From NCBI GenBank assembly GCA_963642245.1, contig CAVIFY010000008.1, positions 5,521 through 69,520 of the forward strand: a stretch of DNA of 64,000 nucleotides, given 5' to 3'. Under the pieces are notes generated by a model, which was given only the letters and a program-made list of their open reading frames with translations, had not been told where the DNA came from and ran no database searches. The translations under genes and the position numbers were made by a program. Source of the stretch: CAG-217 sp963642245 (GTDB lineage: Bacteria; Bacillota; Clostridia; Oscillospirales; Acutalibacteraceae). Position 1 is the first letter of the stretch. Each line of letters begins with the position of its first letter. This document shows positions 18,025 through 26,797 of the stretch, piece after piece.

Positions 18025-18028
18025 AATT

Positions 18029-19126
18029 TTACTGCTCTTGGTACAGCGCTTCCAGCTGCGCTACCGTTCGTTCGATGGAAAAAAGTTCTGCCTTTTGCCG
18101 GGCGTTGTTGCACAGGGTGCGCCAGTGGTGCGGTTCTTTGGTAAAGAGCTCCAGCGCCCGGTGGATCCCCTGAGTCAGAGCGTCGGCGCTGACTTCTGTG
18201 GTTAAAAAGCCGTCGATCTCCGGTCCGATGATCTCCGGTATGGCGCCCTTAGGAAAGGCCAGACAGGGCACGCCGCTGGCCATGGCCTCGATCAGTGTAA
18301 TGCCAAATCCCTCCTCACAGGTGGCCGGGTGCACAAACAGATCGGCCCCTTGCAGCAGCCGGGGCACATCGGTGCGGCTGCCCAGGAACTGCACTTTATC
18401 TTCCAGGTGCAGCCGGGTACTCAGCGCTTGCATTTGCTCTGTATAGCCGCCGTGGTCGGAGCCAACCAGCGTAAGCGTGATGGGGGCGTCCGCCGGGCAG
18501 GCGGCCAGCGCCTGCAGCAGCAGGTCAATGCCCTTGTCCTTAAATATACGCCCCACATAGATCAGCCGCATAGGTGTGTCCGTATGTGGCGGGTGGGGGG
18601 CAAAGCGGCGCAGGTCCGTGCCGTTGTAGACCACCTGCATTTTGTCCTTTGGCAGGCGGTAGCGGCGCAGATAGCTCTTTGCCACCGAGTGAGAGATAGC
18701 CACGATCCCCGCAGAATGCCGGGCGGCGCTGCGCAGCAGCCGGGCGTAAACCCACTCTTTGATCCCTTTGTCCGTGCCGTAATAGGCGTTGGCGTGGAGA
18801 TACAGCAAAAAGCGCACATTCTTCAGCCGACGGGCAGCGTAAATATGCACAAAGCGGGTGTAGGGCGAGCCGGAATGGTCTACCACCACATCAATTCGCT
18901 TTTCTTTGCAGTAGCGCACCAGGTCGGCCGCCGCCTGGAGCGGGTGGCCCTTGGCGCCGGTGGCCACTTGCACCGTGCCACCGTGGGCGGCAATATCCTC
19001 TGCAATGCTGCCCCCGGCAAAGAGAAAGTAAAAATGATTTTGATGTTGCGAATAGGTGTTGATGTCGCGGCACAGGCTCACAATGCCGCCCGGGCCGCCG
19101 CTGAGTTGCAGGTGTAAGATGTTCAT
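18029..19126 (-). CDS. GT4 family glycosyltransferase
   Basis: A 365-residue GT-B enzyme. The N-terminal Gly-rich loop is LQLSGGPGGIVSLCRDI. The C-terminal donor-binding part shows IYVGRIFKDKGIDLLLQAL, LVGSDHGGY and the EX7E-type motif ATCEEGFGITLIEAMASGVPCLAF (about 268-291). It should extend the lipid-linked oligosaccharide from an NDP-sugar at the inner membrane face. The ATG overlaps the upstream stop by 4 bases. Sugar and acceptor are not predictable from the sequence. Confidence 0.9.
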   Translation of the reverse strand: MNILHLQLSGGPGGIVSLCRDINTYSQHQNHFYFLFAGGSIAEDIAAHGGTVQVATGAKGHPLQAAADLVRYCKEKRIDVVVDHSGSPYTRFVHIYAARRLKNVRFLLYLHANAYYGTDKGIKEWVYARLLRSAARHSAGIVAISHSVAKSYLRRYRLPKDKMQVVYNGTDLRRFAPHPPHTDTPMRLIYVGRIFKDKGIDLLLQALAACPADAPITLTLVGSDHGGYTEQMQALSTRLHLEDKVQFLGSRTDVPRLLQGADLFVHPATCEEGFGITLIEAMASGVPCLAFPKGAIPEIIGPEIDGFLTTEVSADALTQGIHRALELFTKEPHHWRTLCNNARQKAELFSIERTVAQLEALYQEQ

Positions 19127-20091
19127 TTTACCAGCCGCTCCTTTATGCGGATACCGGCCTTTTGCACCTTGCGGCGCAGATCCAGCCGCTGCCGATGGCG
19201 GCGCTGCTTTTCGTCCGCCGCCGGGTCCAGGGCGTTGTAGCGGGCAATGTCTGCCCGGGTGGTGGCCCCGGTTTTCGGCTCATAGCCGGTTTTGCCGATA
19301 AAATAGGTGTCTGCCATCGGGTCAATGTGCAGCGGCAGGCGGCGGGAACTGATGTGGATATAGATGAATTCGTCTGTCAGCCACCAGCCGTCCCGGTAGG
19401 CGTCCCGCAGCACCCGGCCCCGGTCGTAGTAAAAGATCTGCTCTTGGTAGTTGGGGTGCAGTCGGGTCTCACCGGTGGTGTAGATCCCGGTGATGGCCAG
19501 CCGATCGCTGGCCTTGGTAATGTCCGCATAGTCCTGACGATCGTAGAAAGGCAGCCCCAGCGCCTTATATTTGGCGGCAATGCCCTCCACCTCGTCAAAG
19601 ACGGTGATCTCCCGGGTGGTGAACGCCTTGCGGTAGTCCATACCTACCTTTTGGCGGTAGACGGCGTTGTTCTCCGGCGTGTTGCGGTAGAGGGACAGGT
19701 GGCCAAAGGCGTAGAACTTGTCATACTTTTGCAGCCTGTCCTCGGTAAAGTACGCTCGCAGATCGCCGAACACCAGGTCCATATCCCCATAGCCCCAAAA
19801 GTCGTAGTCCTCCAGCTCCGGCGCAAAGATCTCGCCGTAGGCGGGCTTGTAGTCGCACAGCTTGTAGGGGGTGTGCAGGGTGATGGCAAAGTCAAAGCAC
19901 CCGGCCACGCGGCGTTGCAGCGCCGCAAAGGTGGTGGGGTGCAGGTGCATATTCTCCGGCAGGTGGGCCGGTGTGTCGTCCGTAAACAGCAAAAAATCTA
20001 CGGTAGCATTGCGCCGACAGCTTTCCGCAAACAGGGGAAAGTTCTCCGGCAGCTTGCCAAAATAGCAAAGAATAATGGCAATTTTGGTCAT
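19123..20091 (-). CDS. DUF6625-like putative glycosyltransferase of the polysaccharide operon
   Basis: A 322-residue protein beginning MTKIAIILCYFGKLPENF, with LLFTDDTP, ALQRRVAG, FGYGDMDLVFGDLRAYF-like acidic residues (DYDFWGYGDMDLVFG, about 110-124) and GHLSLYRNTPENNAVYR. The YGDMDLVFGD segment resembles a metal-binding DxD region and the fold is probably GT-A. I recognise this as the family annotated DUF6625 in Firmicutes polysaccharide loci, where a glycosyltransferase role is presumed. It lies between a GT4 gene (4-base overlap) and the radical SAM gene (10-base gap). Confidence 0.75.
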   Translation of the reverse strand: MTKIAIILCYFGKLPENFPLFAESCRRNATVDFLLFTDDTPAHLPENMHLHPTTFAALQRRVAGCFDFAITLHTPYKLCDYKPAYGEIFAPELEDYDFWGYGDMDLVFGDLRAYFTEDRLQKYDKFYAFGHLSLYRNTPENNAVYRQKVGMDYRKAFTTREITVFDEVEGIAAKYKALGLPFYDRQDYADITKASDRLAITGIYTTGETRLHPNYQEQIFYYDRGRVLRDAYRDGWWLTDEFIYIHISSRRLPLHIDPMADTYFIGKTGYEPKTGATTRADIARYNALDPAADEKQRRHRQRLDLRRKVQKAGIRIKERLVK

Positions 20092-20101
20092 AGGCGGCCC
20101 C

Positions 20102-21118
20102 TTACTTCTGCGCTTCCGGAATAAAGGCGTTTTCGCTGAGGGAATACTTGCCGCCTTTTAGGAACTTGTGCTTGACTACCCACCAGGCGGGCACCCAAAT
20201 GTACTTGTGCATGGCGGGGGAGACAGAGCCGATCATCCAGCAGTTGCGGTCGCACTGCTTGGTGGCGGCCCGTACGGCCTTGGCCTGGTCGCTGTTCCAC
20301 AGGGTGTCCCAGTCGCCGATGTCGTGCAGATTGCCCATGACGGCTTTCTTTGCCATGCCGTTGCAGGGGATCACATCGCAGAACGGGTCGATAAAGAACG
20401 CGTCCTTGCTCATATCGCAGGGCAGCAGCCGCTTGTTGCCGTATATGTAGTTGATCAGCCCATGGTTAAAGTAGGCGCGAAACCACTTCTTAGGACTGTG
20501 GCTTTGCAGCAGTTCGTTGATGAGCGCCTCAAAATTTTGGGCCACTTTGTATTTGTCGTCGATTTTATTATCCGTCTTGCGGAAGTAGAAAGAATTGTGC
20601 AGGGTGGCGGTGGCAAATTCCATGCCCAGCTCATCGGAGATCTTATAGAGCGGCACCAGGTCCTCACAGTTCAGGTCCTGCACCGTCATACCGAACCCTA
20701 CATCCGGGTGGCCCATTTCCACCAGCTTCTTTAAGGTGGAGTAGCCCCGGTTAAAGCCGTCCGGAATGCCGCGAATGGCGTCGTTGGTCTGTTGCAGCCC
20801 CTCAATGGAAATGCGAATGCCCACCTTGGGGAACCGACGGCACAGCTCCAAGATACGGTCCGTAAAATACCCGTTGGTGGAGATCACAATGCGGTTGCTC
20901 TTTTTGTACAGCTCCTCCACAATATCGCCAATGTCCTTGCGGATAAAAGGCTCGCCGCCGGTGATGTTGGTAAAGGCCATTTCCGGCAGCAGGCGAATAT
21001 CGTCCAGGGTGATCTCTTCCTCCGGGCGGGTGGGGTCCTTAAAGCAGTCGCACATATTGCAGTGGGCGTTGCACCGATAAGTGACGATCACGGTGCCGTA
21101 TAAAGTTCGTTTAGCCAT
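20102..21118 (-). CDS. Radical SAM protein within the polysaccharide operon
   Basis: A 338-residue radical SAM enzyme. CNAHCNMC (Cys16, 20 and 23) binds the catalytic [4Fe-4S] cluster; the SAM-binding TNITGGEPFIRKD and ISTNGYFTDRI follow. The C-terminal third has more cysteines (LLPCDMSKDAFFIDPFCDVIPC and QCDRNCWMIG), which fit a SPASM/twitch-type auxiliary cluster. Homologous general-purpose members modify peptides or sugars. Its position among glycosyltransferases suggests a modification of the sugar or lipid carrier, but a peptide substrate is not excluded; none is visible next to it. An AAGAAAG-type ribosome site is weak. Confidence 0.85.
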   Translation of the reverse strand: MAKRTLYGTVIVTYRCNAHCNMCDCFKDPTRPEEEITLDDIRLLPEMAFTNITGGEPFIRKDIGDIVEELYKKSNRIVISTNGYFTDRILELCRRFPKVGIRISIEGLQQTNDAIRGIPDGFNRGYSTLKKLVEMGHPDVGFGMTVQDLNCEDLVPLYKISDELGMEFATATLHNSFYFRKTDNKIDDKYKVAQNFEALINELLQSHSPKKWFRAYFNHGLINYIYGNKRLLPCDMSKDAFFIDPFCDVIPCNGMAKKAVMGNLHDIGDWDTLWNSDQAKAVRAATKQCDRNCWMIGSVSPAMHKYIWVPAWWVVKHKFLKGGKYSLSENAFIPEAQK

Positions 21119-21142
21119 ACTGATCTTCTTTCTTCTTTTTGT

Positions 21143-22345
21143 TTATGCGTTATAGTCAGACAGCAGCCGGTCTGTATAATCCTGTACGGAGTGGAAAGCG
21201 TCTGCCCGGCAGGCGGCGGTCATGGCCGCCAGTCGCTGCGGCTCCAGGTCCAGGCGGCACAGCGCCGCGCCCAGGGCCCTGGCGTCGCCGGGGGGCAGCA
21301 GCACGCCGGTTTTGCCGTCCTGGATCAGCTCCGGTATGCCGCCGATGTCGGTGCCCAGCACCGGGGTGCCCAGGGCAATGCTCTCCATCACGGAGTAGGG
21401 GCAGTTCTCGTACCACACGCTGGGGTAAATGCTGCACTTGGCCGCGGCAATGCGGCGGTACAGATCGTCCCCGGTGCAAAAGCCCACATCCGTGGCGTTG
21501 GGCAGGTGCCGGATCTCCTCTGCCATAGCGCCGCTGCCGGCGAACACAAAGTGCAGCTGGGGCAGCGCCTTGGCGGCGGCCAAAATGGTATCAATGCCCT
21601 TTTCTTTGTCATAGCGGCCAAAGTAGAGCACATAGTCTTCTTTTTCTACCTGCGGGCGGGGCGGCACGGTGCAGAAGTTGTGCAGCACCCGGGTGCGCCC
21701 GGCCAGGTCCGGGTGTTTCTCGATCTGGCTTTGCATAAAGGCGGAGCAGCAGATCACCCGGTCGATCTCTTTGTATGTATGGGCCTTGCGGTACAGGGTG
21801 GCCTCGGCGGCGCCCAGCAGGCTCTTGGCCCGGGAGCCGTGCATACACCGGTTCTGCACGCAGGGGGTGTACTTGCCGCCCAGGCAGGCGGTGCAGTTCT
21901 CCATAGTGTCCGGCCGGTTGAGCATATGGTTGGGGCACAGCAGCTGGTAGTCGTGGGCCGTGTACAAGATCTTGGTGCGCCGCCTGGTGGCTTTGTCCCA
22001 GGCGCGTACTTCCAAGATCACCGCCGGGGTCAGCTGGTAGTTAAAGTTGTTCAGGTGCACCACCTGGGGCTCCAGGTCCTCCAGCACCCGGCGCAGCTGC
22101 CGTCTGGCGTGGGTGGAGTACACCGTGCGCAGGGCGTAGCCGGCTTTTTTCACCGGGTTGGCGGTGTGGTAGTCGGTATCTTTGGTGTAGGCGCCTACCC
22201 GGTTGCCCACGCAGTTGCCTTGGTGCTCCATGCCAAAGTATTCTACCCGGTGGCCTCGGCGGCTCAGCTCCGCCCCCAGGCCCATCATATAGGTCTCTGT
22301 TCCCCCTTTGGGGTACAGGAATTTGTTAATAAAGAGAATGTTCAT
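21143..22345 (-). CDS. GT4 family glycosyltransferase
   Basis: A 400-residue GT-B enzyme. I use the ATG at 22345, one base after the stop of the preceding gene and 8 bases from GGGAG; an upstream start would overlap that gene. Seen: NKFLYPKGGTETYMMGLGAELSRRGH at the N-terminus (Gly-rich acceptor loop), a Cys-bearing CTACLGGKYTPC segment near residue 165 common in a GT4 subgroup, and the donor-site motifs YFGRYDKEKGIDTIL, FAGSGAMAEEI and CPYSVMESIALGTPVLG. It should add one sugar to the lipid-linked unit. Confidence 0.9.
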   Translation of the reverse strand: MNILFINKFLYPKGGTETYMMGLGAELSRRGHRVEYFGMEHQGNCVGNRVGAYTKDTDYHTANPVKKAGYALRTVYSTHARRQLRRVLEDLEPQVVHLNNFNYQLTPAVILEVRAWDKATRRRTKILYTAHDYQLLCPNHMLNRPDTMENCTACLGGKYTPCVQNRCMHGSRAKSLLGAAEATLYRKAHTYKEIDRVICCSAFMQSQIEKHPDLAGRTRVLHNFCTVPPRPQVEKEDYVLYFGRYDKEKGIDTILAAAKALPQLHFVFAGSGAMAEEIRHLPNATDVGFCTGDDLYRRIAAAKCSIYPSVWYENCPYSVMESIALGTPVLGTDIGGIPELIQDGKTGVLLPPGDARALGAALCRLDLEPQRLAAMTAACRADAFHSVQDYTDRLLSDYNA

Positions 22346-22346
22346 C

Positions 22347-23399
22347 TCAAGGCTCCCTGACAGCCGCACAAGGGGCTGTCTGCTTTTTTAGAATATAGCG
22401 GGTGGGGTACAGGAAAAAGTTGAACACCGGCACCCGCGCGGCAATGCGCCCTGCCGCCATAGGCAGCAGAAAAGAGGCGGCCAGCCCCAGCACAATGTGC
22501 ACCGCCGGGTTTTGTACCCCAAAGTGCAGCAACAGGCTGCGTACCGGTGCGGCACAAATGGTGTGCAGCAGATAGATGGGAAAGGTGTCTCGGCTGCACA
22601 GGTCCAGCGCCCGGCGCAGCTTTTCGCCCGGGTGCCACAGCTGCATAGCGGCCAGTACCGCTCCGCAGGCCAGCAGCCCGCACAGCAGCGAAAGCGCCCG
22701 GTTGCTGTGGAGCAGGGTAAATGTGACCCCCGCCAGCAGCAAAAATCCGGCGCCAAGCAAAAACGGCAGCGGCTTTTTGCGCAAGAGATCGGCAGGCGCG
22801 TTGGCCAGTGCCAGTCCGATGGCAAACCAAATCAGATTTTGCAGCACACTGCGCAAACAGCCGGGCAGTCCGGCCGCAGCGGACAGACCGCAAATCCAGT
22901 AGGTACACACCCCCAGGACCATTAGGGCCAGGCTGCCCTTTTTGCCCGCAGGGGGGATCAGTACGAAAAAGAGAAACAGCACCGGCAGATACCAAAAAGG
23001 CGCCGGCGGGTTTAGGAAGAAGTAGGCTACCAGCCCCCGCTCCTCTGCCATATTCACCCCGGCAGGGAACAGCAGCTTCAGCGCATAGTTCACACCGGCA
23101 AAGGTGAAGTAGGGCACGCCCAGGGCCAGCGCTTTCTTGCCCACATGGCGGGCGTAATCCCGCCCGGTGCGCAGCACCGTAAAGCGGCGGTACAGGTATG
23201 CGCTGCAAATAAAGAACAGCGGCACATGAAAGGTATAAAGCGCGCTGTTGCACAGGGTGTAGGCCGCAGTGCTCGGCAAAATACCGGCGCGCACCATGCT
23301 CTGGGCAAAGTGACCTAGCACCACCAGCACGCAGGCCAGCAGCTTGGTATCGTCTACCCATTGCAGGCGGGTCTTATTCTGCGCTTTTAACCCGTTCAT
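22347..23399 (-). CDS. Membrane acyltransferase family 3 protein
   Basis: A 350-residue protein with about 10 hydrophobic helices. The family motif is near the N-terminus (WVDDTKLLACVLVVLGHFAQS, with the catalytic-type His at about 30). Acyltransferase-3 proteins move acetyl, succinyl or similar groups onto exported sugars, so it probably O-acylates the polymer. The start overlaps the end of the upstream GT4 gene by 26 bases and the ribosome site is weak, pointing to coupled translation. Donor and sugar position are unknown. Confidence 0.88.
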   Translation of the reverse strand: MNGLKAQNKTRLQWVDDTKLLACVLVVLGHFAQSMVRAGILPSTAAYTLCNSALYTFHVPLFFICSAYLYRRFTVLRTGRDYARHVGKKALALGVPYFTFAGVNYALKLLFPAGVNMAEERGLVAYFFLNPPAPFWYLPVLFLFFVLIPPAGKKGSLALMVLGVCTYWICGLSAAAGLPGCLRSVLQNLIWFAIGLALANAPADLLRKKPLPFLLGAGFLLLAGVTFTLLHSNRALSLLCGLLACGAVLAAMQLWHPGEKLRRALDLCSRDTFPIYLLHTICAAPVRSLLLHFGVQNPAVHIVLGLAASFLLPMAAGRIAARVPVFNFFLYPTRYILKKQTAPCAAVREP

Positions 23400-24504
23400 A
23401 CAGTTCCAGCGTCCTCTCGGTTACTCGGTCCCAGTTGTACTTTTGTAAAATATAATCGGCGGCGGTGGCCTTGCAGCGGGCCACTGTGTCCGGCTGTTCC
23501 AGCAGCTGCGCCAGCAGTCGCTTTAAGTCCGCCGTGTTGCCTTTTTGAAAGGCGAAGCCCTGGTCACCGCATACTTCCGTGCACTCGGGAATGTCCGAGG
23601 TGACGCAGCAGTTGCCGTAGCTCATGGCCTCCAACAGGCTGATGGGCATACCCTCTAAGTCCGAGGGCAGGCAGTAGAGATAGGCCCCGGCGTACAGCGC
23701 GGCCAGGGGCGCGCCCTGCACAAAGTCCGTAAAGACGATACGGTCGTCTCCGGCAGCCTTGGCCTTTAGCTGATTGAAATATTCCTCCGAGTGGCTGGCG
23801 CCACCGGCGATCACCAGCTTTTTGTCCGTTTGCAGTGTGCGGTAGGCGTCGATCAGATAGTGAATGCCCTTTTCCGGCACAATGCGGCCGAGAAACAGGA
23901 TATAGCCGTCCTTTTCCAGCCCAAAGCGGGACAGGGGAGACAGATCCGCCGTCTCCGGCGGGTCAATGCCGTTCTCGATCCGCACGGTCTGGCGGTGATA
24001 GGTGTCGGCAAAATACTGCTGCATACTGGCAGACAGCACGATGATCTCGTCCGCATACTTGGCGGCCATACGCTCGCCAAAGCGGAGAAAGCGGGTGGCA
24101 AAGCCGCCCCACTTGGCTCGCTGCCAGTCCAGGCCGTGAATGGTGACCACGCATTTTTTGCCAAACAGCTTGGCCAGGGGCACCATAGCCGCCGGGCCCT
24201 CTGCGTGGAAGTGGATCATATCATAGACGCCGAACAGCGCCCGCACCGTGGCAAAAAAGCTGTACACAATGGCGTTGAGCTTTTTGCTGTTTGGGGTGGG
24301 CACCCAGCAGATCTGCACCCCGTCCAGGCTGTGCAGGTGGCTGTGATCGTCAAAGGCGGCCCCGGCCACATGGCGGCTTTTGCGGTTATAAACGGTGACC
24401 CGGTGGCCCCGCTGCACCATACGGCGGGACAGGGCCTCTACCACGATCTCTACGCCGCCCTCCCGGGAGGGAATGCGCTTGTGACCGATCATTGCGATTT
24501 TCAT
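23374..24504 (-). CDS. GT4 family glycosyltransferase (DUF1972/rhamnosyltransferase-type N-terminus)
   Basis: A 376-residue GT-B enzyme. MIGHKRIPSREGGVEIVVEAL at the N-terminus matches the DUF1972 group often placed second in such operons. IHGLDWQRAKWGGFA, LFLGRIVPEKGIHYLIDAY and DLEGMPISLLEAMSYGNCCV (EX7E motif) complete the fold. Its place directly after the initiating sugar-phosphate transferase suggests that it adds the second sugar (inference). An AGGAGG-like ribosome site (GGAGGGCCGCC) precedes the ATG. Confidence 0.9.
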   Translation of the reverse strand: MKIAMIGHKRIPSREGGVEIVVEALSRRMVQRGHRVTVYNRKSRHVAGAAFDDHSHLHSLDGVQICWVPTPNSKKLNAIVYSFFATVRALFGVYDMIHFHAEGPAAMVPLAKLFGKKCVVTIHGLDWQRAKWGGFATRFLRFGERMAAKYADEIIVLSASMQQYFADTYHRQTVRIENGIDPPETADLSPLSRFGLEKDGYILFLGRIVPEKGIHYLIDAYRTLQTDKKLVIAGGASHSEEYFNQLKAKAAGDDRIVFTDFVQGAPLAALYAGAYLYCLPSDLEGMPISLLEAMSYGNCCVTSDIPECTEVCGDQGFAFQKGNTADLKRLLAQLLEQPDTVARCKATAADYILQKYNWDRVTERTLELYERVKSAE

Positions 24505-24515
24505 GGCGGCCCTCC

Positions 24516-26012
24516 TTACTGTGCCCCGCGGCCGGTAAACACCACGCCCAGGGTCTTGAACAGGATCTTAATATCCAGGGTGGGGGACCAGTTGTCTATG
24601 TACTGGCAGTCCAGGCGCACCACTTCTTCAAAGTCCACGATCTGGGACCGGCCGCTGACCTGCCACAGCCCGGTAATGCCCGGGCGCATGGACAGCCGCC
24701 GCTTGTGGTGGGAGCTGTACTGCTCAAATTCGTCCAGTGTGGGCGGGCGGGTGCCTACCAGGCTCATATCCCCTCGCAGCACATTGTAGAACTGGGGCAG
24801 CTCGTCAATGCTGAACTTGCGGATAAAGCGGCCCACTTTGGTAATGCGCGGGTCGTTGTCCATTTTGAACATCAGGCCCTGCATATTGTTTTTTTCTTCA
24901 AATTCTTTTTTGCGCTGCTCTGCGTCCGCATACATGGAGCGCAGCTTGTACATATAGAACAGGCGGCCGTTTTTGCCCACCCGCTGCTGCTTAAAGAACA
25001 GGCCGCCCCGGCTTTCCAGCAGCAGGGGAATGGCCACCAGCAGAATAATGGGGGCAGAGAGGATCAGCCCCACAAGGGCGCCCACAATGTCCGTAAACCG
25101 CTTTAGGCTCAGCTTTTTCGGGTCCTGTACTGCGGCAGACACGCCCACCATCGGGTAGCCGGCCACAATATCGCAGCGCATATGGTTAAACTTGCTTTCT
25201 TCTACAAACTGCTCCAGGGTGGGAATGTTGATGTGCACCAGCACGCCCATATCCTCCAGCTCTTCAATAAAGGCGTTCAGGTTCTCCGTAGACCAGTTGG
25301 CCTCTCTGGCGGAGAAGTTGATGTACACCTCGTCAATGGAGGACAGGCGCACCCAGCTTAAAAAGCTGTTCAGATCCGGCAGCACCGCCACGCCGCAGCA
25401 GCGCTTTTCCACCGTGCGGCTGTGCATAGCCCGGTATGCCCCCGGGTTGCCTACGGAGGCGGTCGTCGCAAAGGCGTCCGTATTTAGAATGGCAACGCCG
25501 TCCACCCGCTTGGTCCAGTCCTCTTGCAGCGCCTTCACAAACTGCTCTGCCCGGTCTGCGGTGGTGACCACGCCCACCAGGGTGGCGCTGCGGGAGTTGG
25601 AAAAATTGTCAGTCAGCACCCGCTTGAGCACATAGCGCCCCAGGCAGGAGAACAGGATAAACAGCAGATAGGAGCCGATAAACAGATAGCGGGAGTCGAT
25701 CATCGGGTTCTTAAACACCAGCAGCAGCACCGCAAAGGCCATGTAGGTCAGCGAGCAGTTGCGCAGCACGGCGAACAGCTCCATCACCCGCTCCCGCTTG
25801 GCCAGATCAATAGAGGAGGCAAAGCCGGTGGCAATGGCGGAGTAGGCTACAAACAGCATAAAGCAGTAGGACTTCCATTCGTCCCCGGTATAGACCAAAA
25901 TGTGGTGCAGCCCCTTGCCAAAGACCAAATAGGCGGCCAGGGTCGCCAGCACCAGAGCGATCCCATCTACAAGATATTCACTTATTTGCTGAACTTTTTG
26001 CCACTTTTTCAA
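24516..26012 (-). CDS. Undecaprenyl-phosphate sugar phosphotransferase (polyprenyl glycosylphosphotransferase)
   Basis: A 498-residue protein. Four or five N-terminal membrane helices (residues about 10-130) and a CoA-binding-like soluble domain (about 140-280) precede a reentrant helix and the conserved sugar-transferase domain (about 295-498). That domain has KRFTDIVGALVGLILSAPII, KNGRLFYMYKLRSMY, KVGRFIRKFSIDELPQFYNVL, GDMSLVGTRPPTLDEF and MRPGITGLWQVSGRS. The enzyme starts the repeat unit by moving a sugar 1-phosphate (commonly galactose, glucose or a diamino sugar) to the lipid carrier. It is the third gene of the operon. Confidence 0.93.
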   Translation of the reverse strand: MKKWQKVQQISEYLVDGIALVLATLAAYLVFGKGLHHILVYTGDEWKSYCFMLFVAYSAIATGFASSIDLAKRERVMELFAVLRNCSLTYMAFAVLLLVFKNPMIDSRYLFIGSYLLFILFSCLGRYVLKRVLTDNFSNSRSATLVGVVTTADRAEQFVKALQEDWTKRVDGVAILNTDAFATTASVGNPGAYRAMHSRTVEKRCCGVAVLPDLNSFLSWVRLSSIDEVYINFSAREANWSTENLNAFIEELEDMGVLVHINIPTLEQFVEESKFNHMRCDIVAGYPMVGVSAAVQDPKKLSLKRFTDIVGALVGLILSAPIILLVAIPLLLESRGGLFFKQQRVGKNGRLFYMYKLRSMYADAEQRKKEFEEKNNMQGLMFKMDNDPRITKVGRFIRKFSIDELPQFYNVLRGDMSLVGTRPPTLDEFEQYSSHHKRRLSMRPGITGLWQVSGRSQIVDFEEVVRLDCQYIDNWSPTLDIKILFKTLGVVFTGRGAQ

Positions 26013-26030
26013 GTTTCATCATTCCTGTGT

Positions 26031-26795
26031 TTATTTGTAGTTGTAGCTGTATCCGTAGTCGTAGCCGTATCTGTACTTCCGGCCGTACTTGCGGTAGTAG
26101 GAGTAGTATTTCTTCCGGTCCGGGGTGGCGTCGTTGAGAATGAAGCCCACGATCTCTGCCCCGATACTCTCCAGCGCGTCTATGGCGGCGCGCACCTCGG
26201 GAATGTCTGTATTGCCGGCCTTAACGATCATCACATAGCCGGTGACCTTGCCTGCAAAGGCGCTGGCGTCCGTGACCAGGTTGATGGGCGGGGTGTCGAT
26301 AAACACACAGTCGTAATGCCCTTTTACAAAGCTCAGCAGCTGATCCATTCTGGAGCTGGCCAGCAGCTCCGCCGGGTTGGGCGGGATCTTGCCGGAGGAG
26401 AGAATGGACAGGTTCTCCACATTGGTCTTGGATACGGTGATGTTGTCCGTCAGCCCGGCCAGGATCTCAGACAGGCCGTTGGTCACCGGGATATTGAACA
26501 TACGGTGAATGGTTGGATTGCGCATATCCGAGTCAATGATCAGGGTGCGCTTGCCCATTTGGGCAAAGCTGATGGCCAGGTTGATGGTGTTGATGGTCTT
26601 GCCGTTGTTGGCGTCCGGGCTGGTGACCACGAATACCGGGCAGTTCTCGCCCTTTTGGGTAAACAGCAGGCTGGTACGGATGGTGTTGTAGGCCTCTTTG
26701 ATCACAAAGGGGGTGTCCGCTGCCAGCATTTTCTTTTGATCGTTGCGGCTGAACCCGCGCTCGTCCGGGTTCTTCTTATTGCGTCTCAGTGCCAT
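26031..26795 (-). CDS. Bacterial tyrosine kinase of the CpsD/CapB type
   Basis: A 254-residue cytosolic BY-kinase that controls chain length with the membrane partner encoded just upstream (2-base gap). The P-loop is SPDANNGKT (Gly65-Lys66-Thr67), slightly unlike the common GEGKS/T form. Walker A' is LIIDSDMRNP and Walker B is VFIDTPP. The tail is a dense tyrosine cluster with at least 11 Tyr in the last 27 residues, the usual autophosphorylation site. No cognate phosphatase (CpsB/Wzb) is in the operon. Confidence 0.92.
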   Translation of the reverse strand: MALRRNKKNPDERGFSRNDQKKMLAADTPFVIKEAYNTIRTSLLFTQKGENCPVFVVTSPDANNGKTINTINLAISFAQMGKRTLIIDSDMRNPTIHRMFNIPVTNGLSEILAGLTDNITVSKTNVENLSILSSGKIPPNPAELLASSRMDQLLSFVKGHYDCVFIDTPPINLVTDASAFAGKVTGYVMIVKAGNTDIPEVRAAIDALESIGAEIVGFILNDATPDRKKYYSYYRKYGRKYRYGYDYGYSYNYK

Positions 26796-26797
26796 GG

